From: a virus
Reading direction: 5' to 3' (one strand)
IMG/VR virus record: IMGVR_UViG_3300042565_003438
Span: 1-45,236 of that record
DNA: 45,236 nt
A program made the position numbers and the translations under genes. Below the pieces are notes generated by a model. The model saw nothing but the letters and a program-made list of their open reading frames with translations. It searched no databases and had not been told where the DNA came from. Positions 7,415 to 16,754 of this stretch are shown here, in pieces (positions within the stretch are counted from its first letter, which is position 1; each line of letters opens with the position of its first letter).

Positions 7415-10390
7415 ATGTTTGTCTCGGAGATCATTGACCAGGTGATCGAGGTCCTCGGTCGGTGCGACCGGCAGAAGGCCCTTCGTCGCATCTCCGAGGC
7501 AGTTCGAGCCCTCCAGGACGAGGGCGACTGGGCCGCGAACATCGGGGCCCTTGACATCATGACCCTCTCTGACGGTCAGACCGTCACTCTTCCGCGCGAG
7601 GTCGAGACACCGCTGGCAGTTGCCGTCAATGGCATTCCGGCCTTCATGCGAGACGAATTTTTCCGCTTCCATCTCAATGGCGACGGACTGACAGACGACC
7701 ACGTCGTCCCGTGGGCGTGGGATGACTCTGGGACCGTGCCCTCTTTCATGGACATTGGGACTCCCGGTCCCCTGATCGCCCGCTGCGACTCAGAGGCCGA
7801 CATCGGCGTCGTCGTGCGAGTCCTTGGAATCGACGCGAATGGCCGAGAACTTCGTCAGCAGCTCGAGAATGGCGACTGGATCGACGGGACCGAGACCTTT
7901 GCAGTCAATGTCGCGGGAGCTCCCACGGCCGCCCCGACCTCTGTCCCGTTTCTTCGTCTCTTCGAGACCACGCCGACTGGTCTGCTGGTCTCAGGGACGG
8001 CCCACGGTCTCGCCACGGCCGCCCAGATGCAGGTGCAGCTCGCCTCCGGGTCGATTCCTCAGCCCCTGATCAACGGGGCATTTTATTTCATTCGAGCCGT
8101 CGACTCGACCAGCGTGCTGCTCTATGCGACCCGACTTGATGCCCAGACAAACCAGCGCCCGATCCTCTTCACGACCGTCGATCCAGCCGCCTCAATCACG
8201 CTCCGAGAGACGCGGGCCATCCGGGCCAGAACCTGCTTCGTGACCTCGGGAGCCAACCTCATCTCGGAGGGAGATCTTGTGGCCTTCACTGGATCACCGC
8301 TTCCTCTGCCGTTTGAGGCCTCTCGAACCTATGCGGCGTCTCCCATCGCCACCGACCGCTTCATTGTCTACGGCGACGACAGCGACCGCGAGAACGCGAC
8401 CAACCCGATCAACGCCACGACTCCCGGAACTTCGGCGGAGGCGCGCATTCTCAAGCCGATGTATCCGCTCACCCAGCTGACTTTTTCCCTGTTGCACAAT
8501 TTTGTCACAGGAGACCAGGTGACGGCCTCAAATTCCGGAGGAGAACTTCCGCAGCCTCTGATCGCCAACACGCCATACTTTGTCAGGGCCCTGAGCGCGA
8601 CGACCGTGTCGCTGCATTCCACCGCGGTCGATTCCTCGACTGGGGCCAATCCGATCGCGCTGACCTCGCTTGGAGTCGGCACGAACTCGCTCGTGAAACT
8701 CATCGCGGCAACCGTCGCTGGCGGCGGAAGCAGCACCGTGACGACGGCGAGTCCGCACAACCTCAGTGCCCCCAGCGGCTCGGGAGCGACCGGAACTGCC
8801 GTGCTCTCGAGTCAGACCGTTGTCGCCGTCTCGGTCGGTGCCGGTGGGAGTGCCTACAACGTCTCGCCAAAGGTCACCATCTCGGGAGGCGGAGGAACCG
8901 GCGCAACGGCCGAGGCGATCGTTGCCGGTGGAGCCGTGGTTTCGGTTCGTGTCATCACCGGTGGGACGGGATACACCTCGGCCCCGGCCGTGACCTTCAC
9001 GCCGCAGGGCGGGAGTCTGGTTCGGTTCACGACCAACGGAACACTTCCAGATCCCATCAAGGCCGAGACCGTCTACCGTGGAGAGGCCCCGCTGACCGCG
9101 ACGACATTCTCGCTCAATGACACGATCCCGAATCCGGTCGCAATCAGTTCTGGAGGATCTGGGCAGCTCTACGTGGCCATCTCGCGCTCGTTCTCGGTGG
9201 GATTTCTTCCGCAGTGGTCGGTGGACGCCACGGCCCTCTCGACCGGCGATGCCGTCCGATTCTACACGCCCGGAATTCTGCCGGGAACTGCTCCGTCGCA
9301 GGTCGACCAGTCGACTCTCTACTATGTCCGCAAGATCAGCAACTCGCTCGTTGAGATCTATGACTCGGCCGTCAACGCAAACGCGGCTCCTCCCACGGTG
9401 ACAGGAAGATTCTCGGCCACGACCGCCGGCGCCGAGACGCTGTATCTCTCGAGGGCAAGATCAGTGACCGTGTCGCCCCGAGACAACAGCCTCGATGTCG
9501 ATTTCACGGCGTTTCTCGAGAACCTCACGATTGTTCGCTTCACGACCACCGGGACACTGCCCGCTCCCCTTGCAACCGCGACAGACTACCGGGCCAACGT
9601 GGTGGGAGACACCATCGAGGTCTACACGACGGCAGGCGCGCTTGTTCCGCTGACGACCGCGGGATCAGGGACTCACGAGATGCTGATCTCTCGTTCCGTG
9701 ACGGCTCCGGCCGCGACGTCGCTTGACATTCTAGACCATGGATTTGTCACTGGAACCGCTCTCACGGCGGTGACGAGCTCGGCGCTTCCGTCGCCGCTTC
9801 TTCCGTCGACCACCTACTATCTCAGGTCCATCGATGACGACCAGATCGAGCTGTATCCCTCGCAGGCGCAGGCAAATGCCGCTCCCTCGACGGCCGGACG
9901 CATCACCTTTCTGTCGTCTGGAACAGGAACCCAGCGAGTCATTGTTTCCCGCGCGCCGGTGTCCGTTCAGACCGTCTCTTCCATTGAAAAACCGATCACC
10001 GACGGATACATCCGACTCTATGCCTGGGACACGTCGAGAACCGGAAACATCGCGCTTCTTGGAGACATCCATCCCACCGAGACAGTCCCGGCATACCGCC
10101 GCATCAGAGTCAGCAAGTCGGCCACCTCCGTCCGTCTAAAGTATCGCCGCCGGGCCTTCGACGTGCTGACCGAGAGAGACTTCATCAACCTGGATTCTCG
10201 CATGGCGATTCTCATGATGGTCCAGTCGCAGGAACTGCTCTTCAAGAAGTTCATCGCCGAGTCGGAGCAGTATCGCCTGATCGCGGTGGAATACCTCAAC
10301 AAGAGAAACCGGGCGCTCGACGGACCACGCGCCCCGACATTCCAGATCAACGCCGACGTGACAACCAGGCCAGATGACTGGATGGACTAG
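7415..10390 (+). CDS. Head-tail adaptor-like protein expanded by beta repeats
   Basis: 991 residues from ATG 7415; the upstream in-frame extension runs through the previous gene and is not preferred. The N-terminus (MFVSEIIDQVIEVLGRCDR, then ALRRISEAVRALQDEGDW) is a helical start like that of podovirus adaptor/tail-tube A proteins, followed by TLPREVETPLAV. The C-terminal ~130 residues are again helical (RLKYRRRAFDVLTERDF, LIAVEYLNKRN). Between them lie at least six copies of an ~85-residue beta repeat with the pattern G-x-LP-x-PL, x-x-T-x-YYV-R, I-x-L-Y. Compared with T7 gp11 (about 200 residues) it is nearly five times longer. Position directly before the nozzle-like gene supports the call; the repeats are seen directly, the adaptor role is inferred. 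Confidence 0.72.
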   Translation: MFVSEIIDQVIEVLGRCDRQKALRRISEAVRALQDEGDWAANIGALDIMTLSDGQTVTLPREVETPLAVAVNGIPAFMRDEFFRFHLNGDGLTDDHVVPWAWDDSGTVPSFMDIGTPGPLIARCDSEADIGVVVRVLGIDANGRELRQQLENGDWIDGTETFAVNVAGAPTAAPTSVPFLRLFETTPTGLLVSGTAHGLATAAQMQVQLASGSIPQPLINGAFYFIRAVDSTSVLLYATRLDAQTNQRPILFTTVDPAASITLRETRAIRARTCFVTSGANLISEGDLVAFTGSPLPLPFEASRTYAASPIATDRFIVYGDDSDRENATNPINATTPGTSAEARILKPMYPLTQLTFSLLHNFVTGDQVTASNSGGELPQPLIANTPYFVRALSATTVSLHSTAVDSSTGANPIALTSLGVGTNSLVKLIAATVAGGGSSTVTTASPHNLSAPSGSGATGTAVLSSQTVVAVSVGAGGSAYNVSPKVTISGGGGTGATAEAIVAGGAVVSVRVITGGTGYTSAPAVTFTPQGGSLVRFTTNGTLPDPIKAETVYRGEAPLTATTFSLNDTIPNPVAISSGGSGQLYVAISRSFSVGFLPQWSVDATALSTGDAVRFYTPGILPGTAPSQVDQSTLYYVRKISNSLVEIYDSAVNANAAPPTVTGRFSATTAGAETLYLSRARSVTVSPRDNSLDVDFTAFLENLTIVRFTTTGTLPAPLATATDYRANVVGDTIEVYTTAGALVPLTTAGSGTHEMLISRSVTAPAATSLDILDHGFVTGTALTAVTSSALPSPLLPSTTYYLRSIDDDQIELYPSQAQANAAPSTAGRITFLSSGTGTQRVIVSRAPVSVQTVSSIEKPITDGYIRLYAWDTSRTGNIALLGDIHPTETVPAYRRIRVSKSATSVRLKYRRRAFDVLTERDFINLDSRMAILMMVQSQELLFKKFIAESEQYRLIAVEYLNKRNRALDGPRAPTFQINADVTTRPDDWMD
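7935..9960 (+). repeat. Tandem ~85-residue beta repeats inside adaptor-like gene
   Basis: Repeat phrases include SIPQPLINGAFYFIRAV, ELPQPLIANTPYFVRAL, TLPDPIKAETVY, QVDQSTLYYVRKI, TLPAPLATATDY and ALPSPLLPSTTYYLRSI. Each is followed by a strand ending in L-Y or similar. They are diverged at the DNA level, so this is an old protein-level expansion. Confidence 0.7.
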
Positions 10391-10393
10391 GCC

Positions 10394-13300
10394 ATGCAAT
10401 CTCCCGCGATAACCCAGGGACGGCTCGTGAGTGTCGACGCCGGATGGATGTCGGGAATGAACTCTGTCCGGCATCCGTGGTTTCTTCGGCAGGATCAGTA
10501 TCGACGCGGAGTCAACGTCGTGAACCGCGGCGGCGTGATCCAGACGAGACCCGGATTTCGCATGCGGCTCACTCTTCCCGAAGGAAACTTTCAGGGAATG
10601 GCGCACTTTCAGGTCACCAAAGACGGGCGCCGCGACGATCACCTTGTTCTTGCCGTCGATGGAAAGATCTATTTTGCGCCGTTTCCTCTTGAGCAGCCAA
10701 GATTCTGGGAAGATTTTCGTCTTAAGAATCTTCAGTTTTCGGCAGATGCCGACATGGTCCATTTTGCGGTCGCCGAGAAGACCGTCACGACCGCGCCCGA
10801 TCAGACGCTGCAGATCGTGCCGTCGCACAACGTGCTGATGATCCAGGACGGCGTGACCCCGGCCGCATACTGGGACGGGGAGGAATCGCGGCACCTCGTC
10901 GAGGCGGCTCCGAATCTCGAGACCCCGACCGGGACCTGGATGACCTTCTCTGGGGGACGTCTCTGGGTCGCGCGCGGCAATGTTCTTCTGGCGTCTGATC
11001 TGTTTGATCCGATCAAGTTCACCGAGCGAGTCGAGGGCGAGGGCCGAGGCGATTTTTCTTTCCCGAAACAGATCACCGGGGTCACCAGCTTCATCGGAGA
11101 CGAGCGAGTCGAGGTCGTCGTGGTGTTCACCGACGAGAGGAGCGAGATCGTGCTCTCTGGCATCCGAGATCGCGCCCAGTGGGCCACGACCCAGGGAATG
11201 CAGTCGATCCTGTTCCCGAGCACCGGATGCGTCGCGGGACGAAGCGTCGTGTTCCAGGCGGGCCTGATGTGGTGGTATAGCTCTGGAGGTCTCGTGGCCT
11301 CTGACGCGGCGGCCTCGAGCAACCTGACGAGCCAGATCAACTATCGAGACGCCGAGATGGCCTTCAGCAAGCAGTTTCTCAACGATGACTCGTCGATGAT
11401 CTGCGGTCTCAGCTTTGAGAACTACCTTCTCATGTCGATGCCGATCGGGCAGAATCTCAACTCTGAGACGTTTGTGCTCGACTATTCTCCCCTGAGCGAA
11501 TTTTCTTCTGAAAAAATCCCGGCGTGGTCTGGAGTGTGGACGGGGATCCGCCCGATCCAGTGGGCATCCCCGGTGATCAACGGAAAGCGGCGCGCCTTCG
11601 CGGCCTCGGTCGACTACCGGGCTCTGTCTGACGGAAGCCACAACCATGTCTGGGAGGCGTTCATGCCCGAGAGAGAAGACACCTTTTTTGAACTGGGCAG
11701 CGACTTCACGAGGATCGACTTCACGAGGCCGATCTTCTGCGAGTTTGAGACCCGCCTCATGGGAGACGGCCACGATCTCAAGTCCTTCCAGTATGCCGAC
11801 ATCAATCTGATGGAGATCGCCGGAGACGCGTATGTCACGGCAGACTACCGCGGAATCCGCGGCGCCTACAAGCCAGTTCTCTGCAAGCGCATCATTGCTC
11901 CAATCACGGCCGCCTCTGCCGGGGCCGACATTCCGCCTTCCGAGCTCGACATTCTCGATGGTCTCAAGAAACAGAGCCGTCGTGTCACGACGGAGAATGC
12001 CCTGCCGACCGATGGCTGCCCGACCTGCGAGTCCGAGTATTCTGAGAACATCGACAAGGCCTTCAGCATTCTTGTCCGGTGGTGCGGCCAGATGGCCGTC
12101 GAGTCGATCCGTCTCTTCATGGAACCGTGGGCCGAGCGGGCAGAGGGTCGCTGCGAGGAAGACGAGATCCGTGTCTGCCTCGTCGGGGAGGACGGTCAGA
12201 ACCACATCTACAGCCGAGAAGAGGGATTCGTGCCTCTCGAGGATCTCTATGAGGTCGGCGGCAACGCGTGGGCCTCGACGAGGTCCTCGACCGTCACCCT
12301 GACCTGCCCGGCGGGGTCTGTCACGACCGGGCCGCTCACTGTCACGGCCACCTCGACATACAGGTCGAGAATCTCTCAGGCAGATGCCGATGTCCAGGCT
12401 CTCGCGTCTGCCCAGACGGCCGCCCAGGCGCAGGCCGACTACCTCAGGACAATCTATCCGTGCTACTATGACTCGGTGCAGTCCGTGACCCACCACTGTT
12501 ATTCTGAACTCAACGATGATGCCCTGGCAATGACGAGACTGTCTGATGGCCGCGTCATCCTTGGGGGTCAGTTCTGGAGAGACAACACGACCAACCAGGG
12601 CAAGATCACCGAGAGAACTTCCGGCGGCATCAGGAGCCTGACCTTCACGCAGGGAGACGGCTTTGTGTCGAACTTTGGAGCCGAGCCGAGTTCCGAGCAG
12701 ATCAACGTCCTGCTCAATGACAGCAACGGCATCTACGCCCTCGGAGAATTCAGCGAATACAACAATGTCGCGCGGACCCGGATCGCCCGACTGACATCGG
12801 CCGGGGCGCTCGACACGACCGTGACATTTGGAACCGGATTCAACACGGCACCGACTGCCGCGTGCATTCTTCCGTCGGCACTCACCGAGGTTTCGACTGT
12901 CCAGGTCGCAACGGCGTCTGGCAGTGGTGGCAAGTATTTTGATCTTGGAGATGCCAATGGTCCAGTCCGCGTCTGGATGGACAACAACAATACCTCAACT
13001 CCTCCAGCAGCTCCGTCGGGTGGCCGTCTGCTTGAGGTAGACATGTCGGCCGGTCTTCCGGAGATCACCCGAGTCACCACTCTTGCTGACGTCGCTGGAT
13101 CTCTTGATGAGGCCTACTTTGTCATTCGTGACGGGGCGGCAACGACCGTGGCGGTCTGGTTCGCACACTCCGGAGGATCCACGGCCCCCACGGGATACAC
13201 AAGAAACCTGAAGGTCGACATCAACAACAATGACTCGGCCAACACGGTCGCGACCAAGCTCAGAAACGCGGTCGACGCGGATGCCCAGTTCTCGGCGGCC

Positions 13301-14422
13301 GTGAGCGGAAACCAGGTGACCATCACGAATGTCTATATTGGAGTCGTGGCAGACGTAGTTGATGGGACAGACCCGACCGGATTCACGTTTCTTGTGACCC
13401 AGCAGGGCGTGAACATTGACACGGCCTCGCAACTCGCAACGAAGATCCAGCTTGCCGTCGACGCAGATGCCCAGTTCGTTGCGACAGTTTTGACCGACAC
13501 CGTGACAATCACGGCCGCCTCGGCCGGCCACCGGCTTCATGTCACCGAGCCAGATTCTGGCACCTATTTTGTGGTGGACACCACGGCGCTTGGGACGTCT
13601 GCCGGATCTCTCATCGTCGGTGGAACATTCACCACATACAACTCCGTGGCCGTATCAAAGCCAATTGTTCTGATCGAGGCAAACGGAACAAGAGATGCCG
13701 ACTATCTCCCGACGGGCTTCACGAAGATATTTGCCCTGATCCCCATCACGGGGAATCTTGTCTATGCGGCCGGATACGAGTCTGTCGCCGGAAAAGTCCG
13801 CGTGGCGAGACTCCTGTCGACCGGCATCGAGGATCCGGCATTCACGCCGTATGAGGTCACGGTCGCCGATCCCGGATTTGCCTCGATGGCCCTGCAGGCC
13901 GATGGCAAGATCATTGTCTCGTTTGACGGCGCCAATTCTGCCAAGGATCTGGTGAGACTCAACACCAACGGTTCTGTCGACGCGACCTACAACGTAGGGA
14001 CCGGGCTCAACACCGCGGCGCGGGCGATCTTGGTTCTTGCAGATGGAACCGTCATCCTTGGGGGCAACTTCACGACCTACAACTCTGTTGCGGTTCCGCG
14101 GATCGTCAAGACCACGGCGCTGGGGGCGGCCGTCGGGGCGTTCAACCCCGGAACCGGGTTCAACGCGACCGTCCGCGCCCTCATGCTGCCCTCGACCGGG
14201 ACCTTTTTCTTTGCTGCCGGCGACTTCACGTCCTACAACGGCAACGCGGACTCCTATGAGAGATTCGGGCGCGTCGACCAGACGACGGGAGCCGCCCTTG
14301 ACACGCGCCAGACCGTGAACGTCACCGGACGTCATCGTGGCACGATTTCCCAGGCCGACTCTGACACCCAGGCCCTCGCCCTCGCAAATGCCAGGGCCAT
14401 CACAGAACTCCCCTGCACCTGA
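10394..14422 (+). CDS. Tail nozzle-like propeller protein with delta-60 repeats
   Basis: 1,342 residues. Residues 1-600 (GGVIQTRPGF near 55; DHLVLAVDGKIYF; GRLWVARGNVLLASDLFDP near 190) match the layout of podovirus tail-tube B/nozzle proteins such as T7 gp12, which are beta-propellers at the tail end. Residues ~634-693 look like a DUF5977-type unit (ISQADADVQALA, ending YPC). Residues ~700-1300 hold delta-60 (DUF5122) propeller repeats (GGTFTTYNS, GGNFTTYNS, AGDFTSYNG, each followed by RI and GTGFN), interrupted near 829-1073 by two copies of another beta unit (VDADAQF...VTIT). A second DUF5977-like unit (ISQADSDTQALALA, ending LPC) closes the protein. The first part would form the tail exit; the added propellers may bind surface glycans. 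Confidence 0.75.
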   Translation: MQSPAITQGRLVSVDAGWMSGMNSVRHPWFLRQDQYRRGVNVVNRGGVIQTRPGFRMRLTLPEGNFQGMAHFQVTKDGRRDDHLVLAVDGKIYFAPFPLEQPRFWEDFRLKNLQFSADADMVHFAVAEKTVTTAPDQTLQIVPSHNVLMIQDGVTPAAYWDGEESRHLVEAAPNLETPTGTWMTFSGGRLWVARGNVLLASDLFDPIKFTERVEGEGRGDFSFPKQITGVTSFIGDERVEVVVVFTDERSEIVLSGIRDRAQWATTQGMQSILFPSTGCVAGRSVVFQAGLMWWYSSGGLVASDAAASSNLTSQINYRDAEMAFSKQFLNDDSSMICGLSFENYLLMSMPIGQNLNSETFVLDYSPLSEFSSEKIPAWSGVWTGIRPIQWASPVINGKRRAFAASVDYRALSDGSHNHVWEAFMPEREDTFFELGSDFTRIDFTRPIFCEFETRLMGDGHDLKSFQYADINLMEIAGDAYVTADYRGIRGAYKPVLCKRIIAPITAASAGADIPPSELDILDGLKKQSRRVTTENALPTDGCPTCESEYSENIDKAFSILVRWCGQMAVESIRLFMEPWAERAEGRCEEDEIRVCLVGEDGQNHIYSREEGFVPLEDLYEVGGNAWASTRSSTVTLTCPAGSVTTGPLTVTATSTYRSRISQADADVQALASAQTAAQAQADYLRTIYPCYYDSVQSVTHHCYSELNDDALAMTRLSDGRVILGGQFWRDNTTNQGKITERTSGGIRSLTFTQGDGFVSNFGAEPSSEQINVLLNDSNGIYALGEFSEYNNVARTRIARLTSAGALDTTVTFGTGFNTAPTAACILPSALTEVSTVQVATASGSGGKYFDLGDANGPVRVWMDNNNTSTPPAAPSGGRLLEVDMSAGLPEITRVTTLADVAGSLDEAYFVIRDGAATTVAVWFAHSGGSTAPTGYTRNLKVDINNNDSANTVATKLRNAVDADAQFSAAVSGNQVTITNVYIGVVADVVDGTDPTGFTFLVTQQGVNIDTASQLATKIQLAVDADAQFVATVLTDTVTITAASAGHRLHVTEPDSGTYFVVDTTALGTSAGSLIVGGTFTTYNSVAVSKPIVLIEANGTRDADYLPTGFTKIFALIPITGNLVYAAGYESVAGKVRVARLLSTGIEDPAFTPYEVTVADPGFASMALQADGKIIVSFDGANSAKDLVRLNTNGSVDATYNVGTGLNTAARAILVLADGTVILGGNFTTYNSVAVPRIVKTTALGAAVGAFNPGTGFNATVRALMLPSTGTFFFAAGDFTSYNGNADSYERFGRVDQTTGAALDTRQTVNVTGRHRGTISQADSDTQALALANARAITELPCT

Positions 14423-14424
14423 CC

Positions 14425-14715
14425 ATGCCCAAGGCAACCTCAGTCACGCTCTTCAACGGAACGACTCCGAACGCCTTCGTGAGTCCGTTCTCCGACCGTC
14501 TCCCGATGTCGTTCTATTCGTCGATCACGGTCCCCAACATGCCGACCCAGGAGTGTCTTCCGTGTGCCATGACCGGATACTCGACGTCGACCGTCAACCA
14601 GTTCATCCAGGATCTCGCCTCGGAGATTCCGCTTCCGCTCTCAAACAGCATCTCGACCTCGCAGACGCTGCCGACCATCCCGCCAGAACCCCAGCCACCC
14701 ACATCCGTATCATGA
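14425..14715 (+). CDS. Small virion-block protein, 96 aa
   Basis: Starts 2 nt after the nozzle-like gene and overlaps the next gene by 4 bp. It is Ser/Thr/Pro-rich, with a Pro-rich end (PTIPPEPQPPTSVS) and two Cys (ECLPCAM). No family recognised. Probably a minor virion or tail component, judged from position only. Confidence 0.6.
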   Translation: MPKATSVTLFNGTTPNAFVSPFSDRLPMSFYSSITVPNMPTQECLPCAMTGYSTSTVNQFIQDLASEIPLPLSNSISTSQTLPTIPPEPQPPTSVS

Positions 14716-15098
14716 AGACCAGATTCATCGACGTCAACCCGTATTCCGACGACTTCAAGAGAATGCAGCAGTTTGCCAGGACCTTCGACCACGAGATCGG
14801 GCACTGGAAGAACGGCAAGGTCGTCGCCTTCGAGCGAGACGAGAAGACATTCGGTTATGCCGACATCGTCTATCTTCCGGTCGCCTTTCCGGCGTTTCAT
14901 CCCGAGGTCGCGACGCCGCGTGGGATCATGGAGGTGGTCTTGGCGTGGAGGGCCGTGGCCCAGTTCAACCATGGCGGCGAGGGCTGGATCGGGGTGCCCC
15001 TCGATGAGACCCGAAAGACATTTCCCACGGAGATGATTGAGAAGACCGGATACTCAAAGATGAACAGAGAGATTTACTTGATGGAGGGAGCCGTGTAG
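14712..15098 (+). CDS. Possible GNAT-fold internal protein (T7 gp13 position)
   Basis: 128 residues from ATG 14712 (MKTRFIDVNPYSDDF); the longer upstream frame is rejected because this ATG overlaps the previous stop by 4 bp. The layout (helix, then VVAFER, FGYADIVYLP, a segment GIMEVVLAWRAV, a GWIGVPLD strand and a final EKTGYSKMNREIYL) resembles a reduced GNAT fold whose ending is like the usual GF...Y-x-K. Proteins at this point in podovirus gene order (after the nozzle, before the Gln/Ala-rich internal protein) include T7 gp13. The acetyl-CoA motif is not clear, so enzymatic activity is doubtful. Confidence 0.58.
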   Translation: MKTRFIDVNPYSDDFKRMQQFARTFDHEIGHWKNGKVVAFERDEKTFGYADIVYLPVAFPAFHPEVATPRGIMEVVLAWRAVAQFNHGGEGWIGVPLDETRKTFPTEMIEKTGYSKMNREIYLMEGAV

Positions 15099-15110
15099 GT
15101 TTCGACCGAT

Positions 15111-15878
15111 ATGGGTGGAGGATCTCCGTCAGTTCAATACACGCAGCCGCTTGAGGGATACAACGCGGGTCTGCAGGGACAGATCGCTCTCGGGAGGGGA
15201 CTCGCCGAGGCGGCCGTTCGGGCGACACCAGAGACGATGCGCGCCGACATCCCGTATCTCCAGGAGACGGCAAGACGCGAGGCCATCATCAACGCCCTGA
15301 ACTCAGAGGCTCTTGAGCGTCAGCTCGCCCCGGAGACCGCCAGGATGCGGACGGGTCTGCGCCAGCAGCTCGAGCAAGATTTTGCGGGAGGCCCGAGCCG
15401 AGAACTTTCCAACCTGTGGCTTCGCCAGGGACTGTCAGACGTGGTCGGGACCGGGGCAAGGACCGAGTCTGGATTTGCCCGCTCGGCACTGGCTGATCGC
15501 AGCCGCCGCGACTATTTTGCGAATCGCCAGGGACTCCAGGATCGGGTCGCCGCATATCTCCAGGCAAACCCGATGCCGGTCGCCGGAATCGATCCCGGAT
15601 CACTCGCCGGAATCGTCAGCCAGGTCTCGGCCGACAACATCAATCTTCGCAACGCGTATCAGCAGCAGGTCCTTGGATACCTTGGGGCCCAGGCACAGAA
15701 CGCCTCGAATGCCTTCCAGCAGCAGTCGCAGATGGAAATGGCCCGCAGGTCGCAAAACGCGGCGGCCGCCAATGCCGCGAGCGCCGCGGCCGCCTCGAAT
15801 CAGGCGTCTTTGATGGGAGCCGGAATCGGCGCGGGCGGTCAGCTTGCCGGAGCAGGAATCACGGCCCTCGCCCTATGA
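15111..15878 (+). CDS. Internal virion protein, gp14-like; first MGG protein
   Basis: 255 residues, almost entirely helical, rich in Ala, Gln, Arg and Asn. It starts MGGGSPSVQY and ends with a small-residue membrane-like helix (LMGAGIGAGGQLAGAGITAL). The central part (RQQLEQDFAG, LADRSRRDYFANRQGL) and the Ala/Gln coiled stretch (NAFQQQSQMEMARRSQNAA) resemble podovirus ejection proteins that form the channel through the cell envelope, such as T7 gp14. This is inferred from composition and order. It shares the Met-Gly-Gly start with five small proteins downstream. The stop overlaps the reductase start by 4 bp. Confidence 0.66.
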   Translation: MGGGSPSVQYTQPLEGYNAGLQGQIALGRGLAEAAVRATPETMRADIPYLQETARREAIINALNSEALERQLAPETARMRTGLRQQLEQDFAGGPSRELSNLWLRQGLSDVVGTGARTESGFARSALADRSRRDYFANRQGLQDRVAAYLQANPMPVAGIDPGSLAGIVSQVSADNINLRNAYQQQVLGYLGAQAQNASNAFQQQSQMEMARRSQNAAAANAASAAAASNQASLMGAGIGAGGQLAGAGITALAL

Positions 15879-16705
15879 CGCTCGACCGAAAGGTCGAGGT
15901 CGCGGTCGACTTTCTTGACCGCATGCTGAAGACGGCAAGGAACCCGGTCATTCTCTGGTCGGGCGGCAAGGACTCAATGGTGGTCCTGCACATGCTGAAG
16001 TTTCTCATGAAGAGAGAACTTCCAGTCGTTTGCTGGCGAGAGCCCTGGATGCCCGAGAAGCTGCGCTTCATCAACAGGATCATCGACGAGTGGAATCTCG
16101 AGGCCCACGACTATGCCCCGTCTGCCGTCAGTCTCTGTCGAGGGAAGGAGAGCCGGGTCGACATCATGGAATGCTACCAGGTCAGCTCGGCGGCCCAGAA
16201 GCCAGAATACATCATGGTGGCCCGTGGGACGATCGTCCCAGAGGAGGGGCATCCGTTTCTCTGCGCCCTCGAGACGTTTCTTTCTCGTCCGCTTGGGACC
16301 TACAACTTTCCGTGGGACTGCATGGTCATGGGCCACAAGTCGTCGGACGACGACCCGACCGTCGGCCGTGTGCCACTTCAGGTCGACCGACTCCAGCTCG
16401 AGAATGCCGGGACGATCCTCTATCCGATCCGGGAATGGACCGACGATGACGTCTTTGAATACCATGAGAGGCACTCGGTGCCGCACGACGAGACGCGCTA
16501 TGACGTCAAGAACCGGCAGGTTCTCAAGAAGAACTCGACGAATTCCGACTATTTTCACACCTGCACGAAGTGCTGCGACCCGACCTCGGCCTCCTTTGTC
16601 AGGTGTCCCAAGTATGGCATCGACGTGAACAACGTGTCACACCGGGTGCCCTGGGTCGAGCCCAACTTTGCCTACTGCGGACTCAGCCGCGAGGATTCTG
16701 CATAG
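15875..16705 (+). CDS. PAPS reductase-like PP-loop enzyme
   Basis: 276 residues. The PP-loop is explicit at residues 29-34 (SGGKDS, in LWSGGKDSMVVLHML). It is followed by WREPWMPEKL, a conserved-looking RGTIVPEEGHPF region, YPIREWTDDDVFEYH (typical of the PAPS reductase/ATP-sulfurylase small-subunit superfamily) and a C-terminal cysteine cluster (HTCTKCCD, then FVRCPKYG). Superfamily members bind adenine nucleotides and handle sulfur: sulfate reduction, or thiolation as in DndC. The Cys cluster could hold a metal or iron-sulfur centre. It is unusual for its place: it is translationally coupled to a virion gene in the late block. The substrate cannot be decided. Confidence 0.78.
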   Translation: MTLDRKVEVAVDFLDRMLKTARNPVILWSGGKDSMVVLHMLKFLMKRELPVVCWREPWMPEKLRFINRIIDEWNLEAHDYAPSAVSLCRGKESRVDIMECYQVSSAAQKPEYIMVARGTIVPEEGHPFLCALETFLSRPLGTYNFPWDCMVMGHKSSDDDPTVGRVPLQVDRLQLENAGTILYPIREWTDDDVFEYHERHSVPHDETRYDVKNRQVLKKNSTNSDYFHTCTKCCDPTSASFVRCPKYGIDVNNVSHRVPWVEPNFAYCGLSREDSA

Positions 16706-16715
16706 AATTTTCTGG

Positions 16716-16744
16716 TTCTGAATCCTGGCAGAAGCGAGTTACAT
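16716..16744 (+). promoter_or_regulatory. Weak promoter candidate before the MGG cluster
   Basis: TTCTGA, 17 nt, TTACAT, then exactly 10 nt to ATG 16755. The spacer contains CCTGGCAG, also present in the promoter at 31606-31634. The hexamers are poor (3/6 and 4/6), so this is a weak call supported by geometry and the shared spacer word. The 49-nt gap is one of few in the late block. Confidence 0.3.
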
Positions 16745-16754
16745 TCTCAGAGAC

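Noticed and set aside
10136-12496. Very long open frame on the minus strand (786 codons) opposite the adaptor/nozzle genes
   Set aside because: It has no domain-like content, is low in complexity with repeated R, D, G and L, and mirrors the strongly patterned codons of the real plus-strand genes. High G+C explains the lack of stops.
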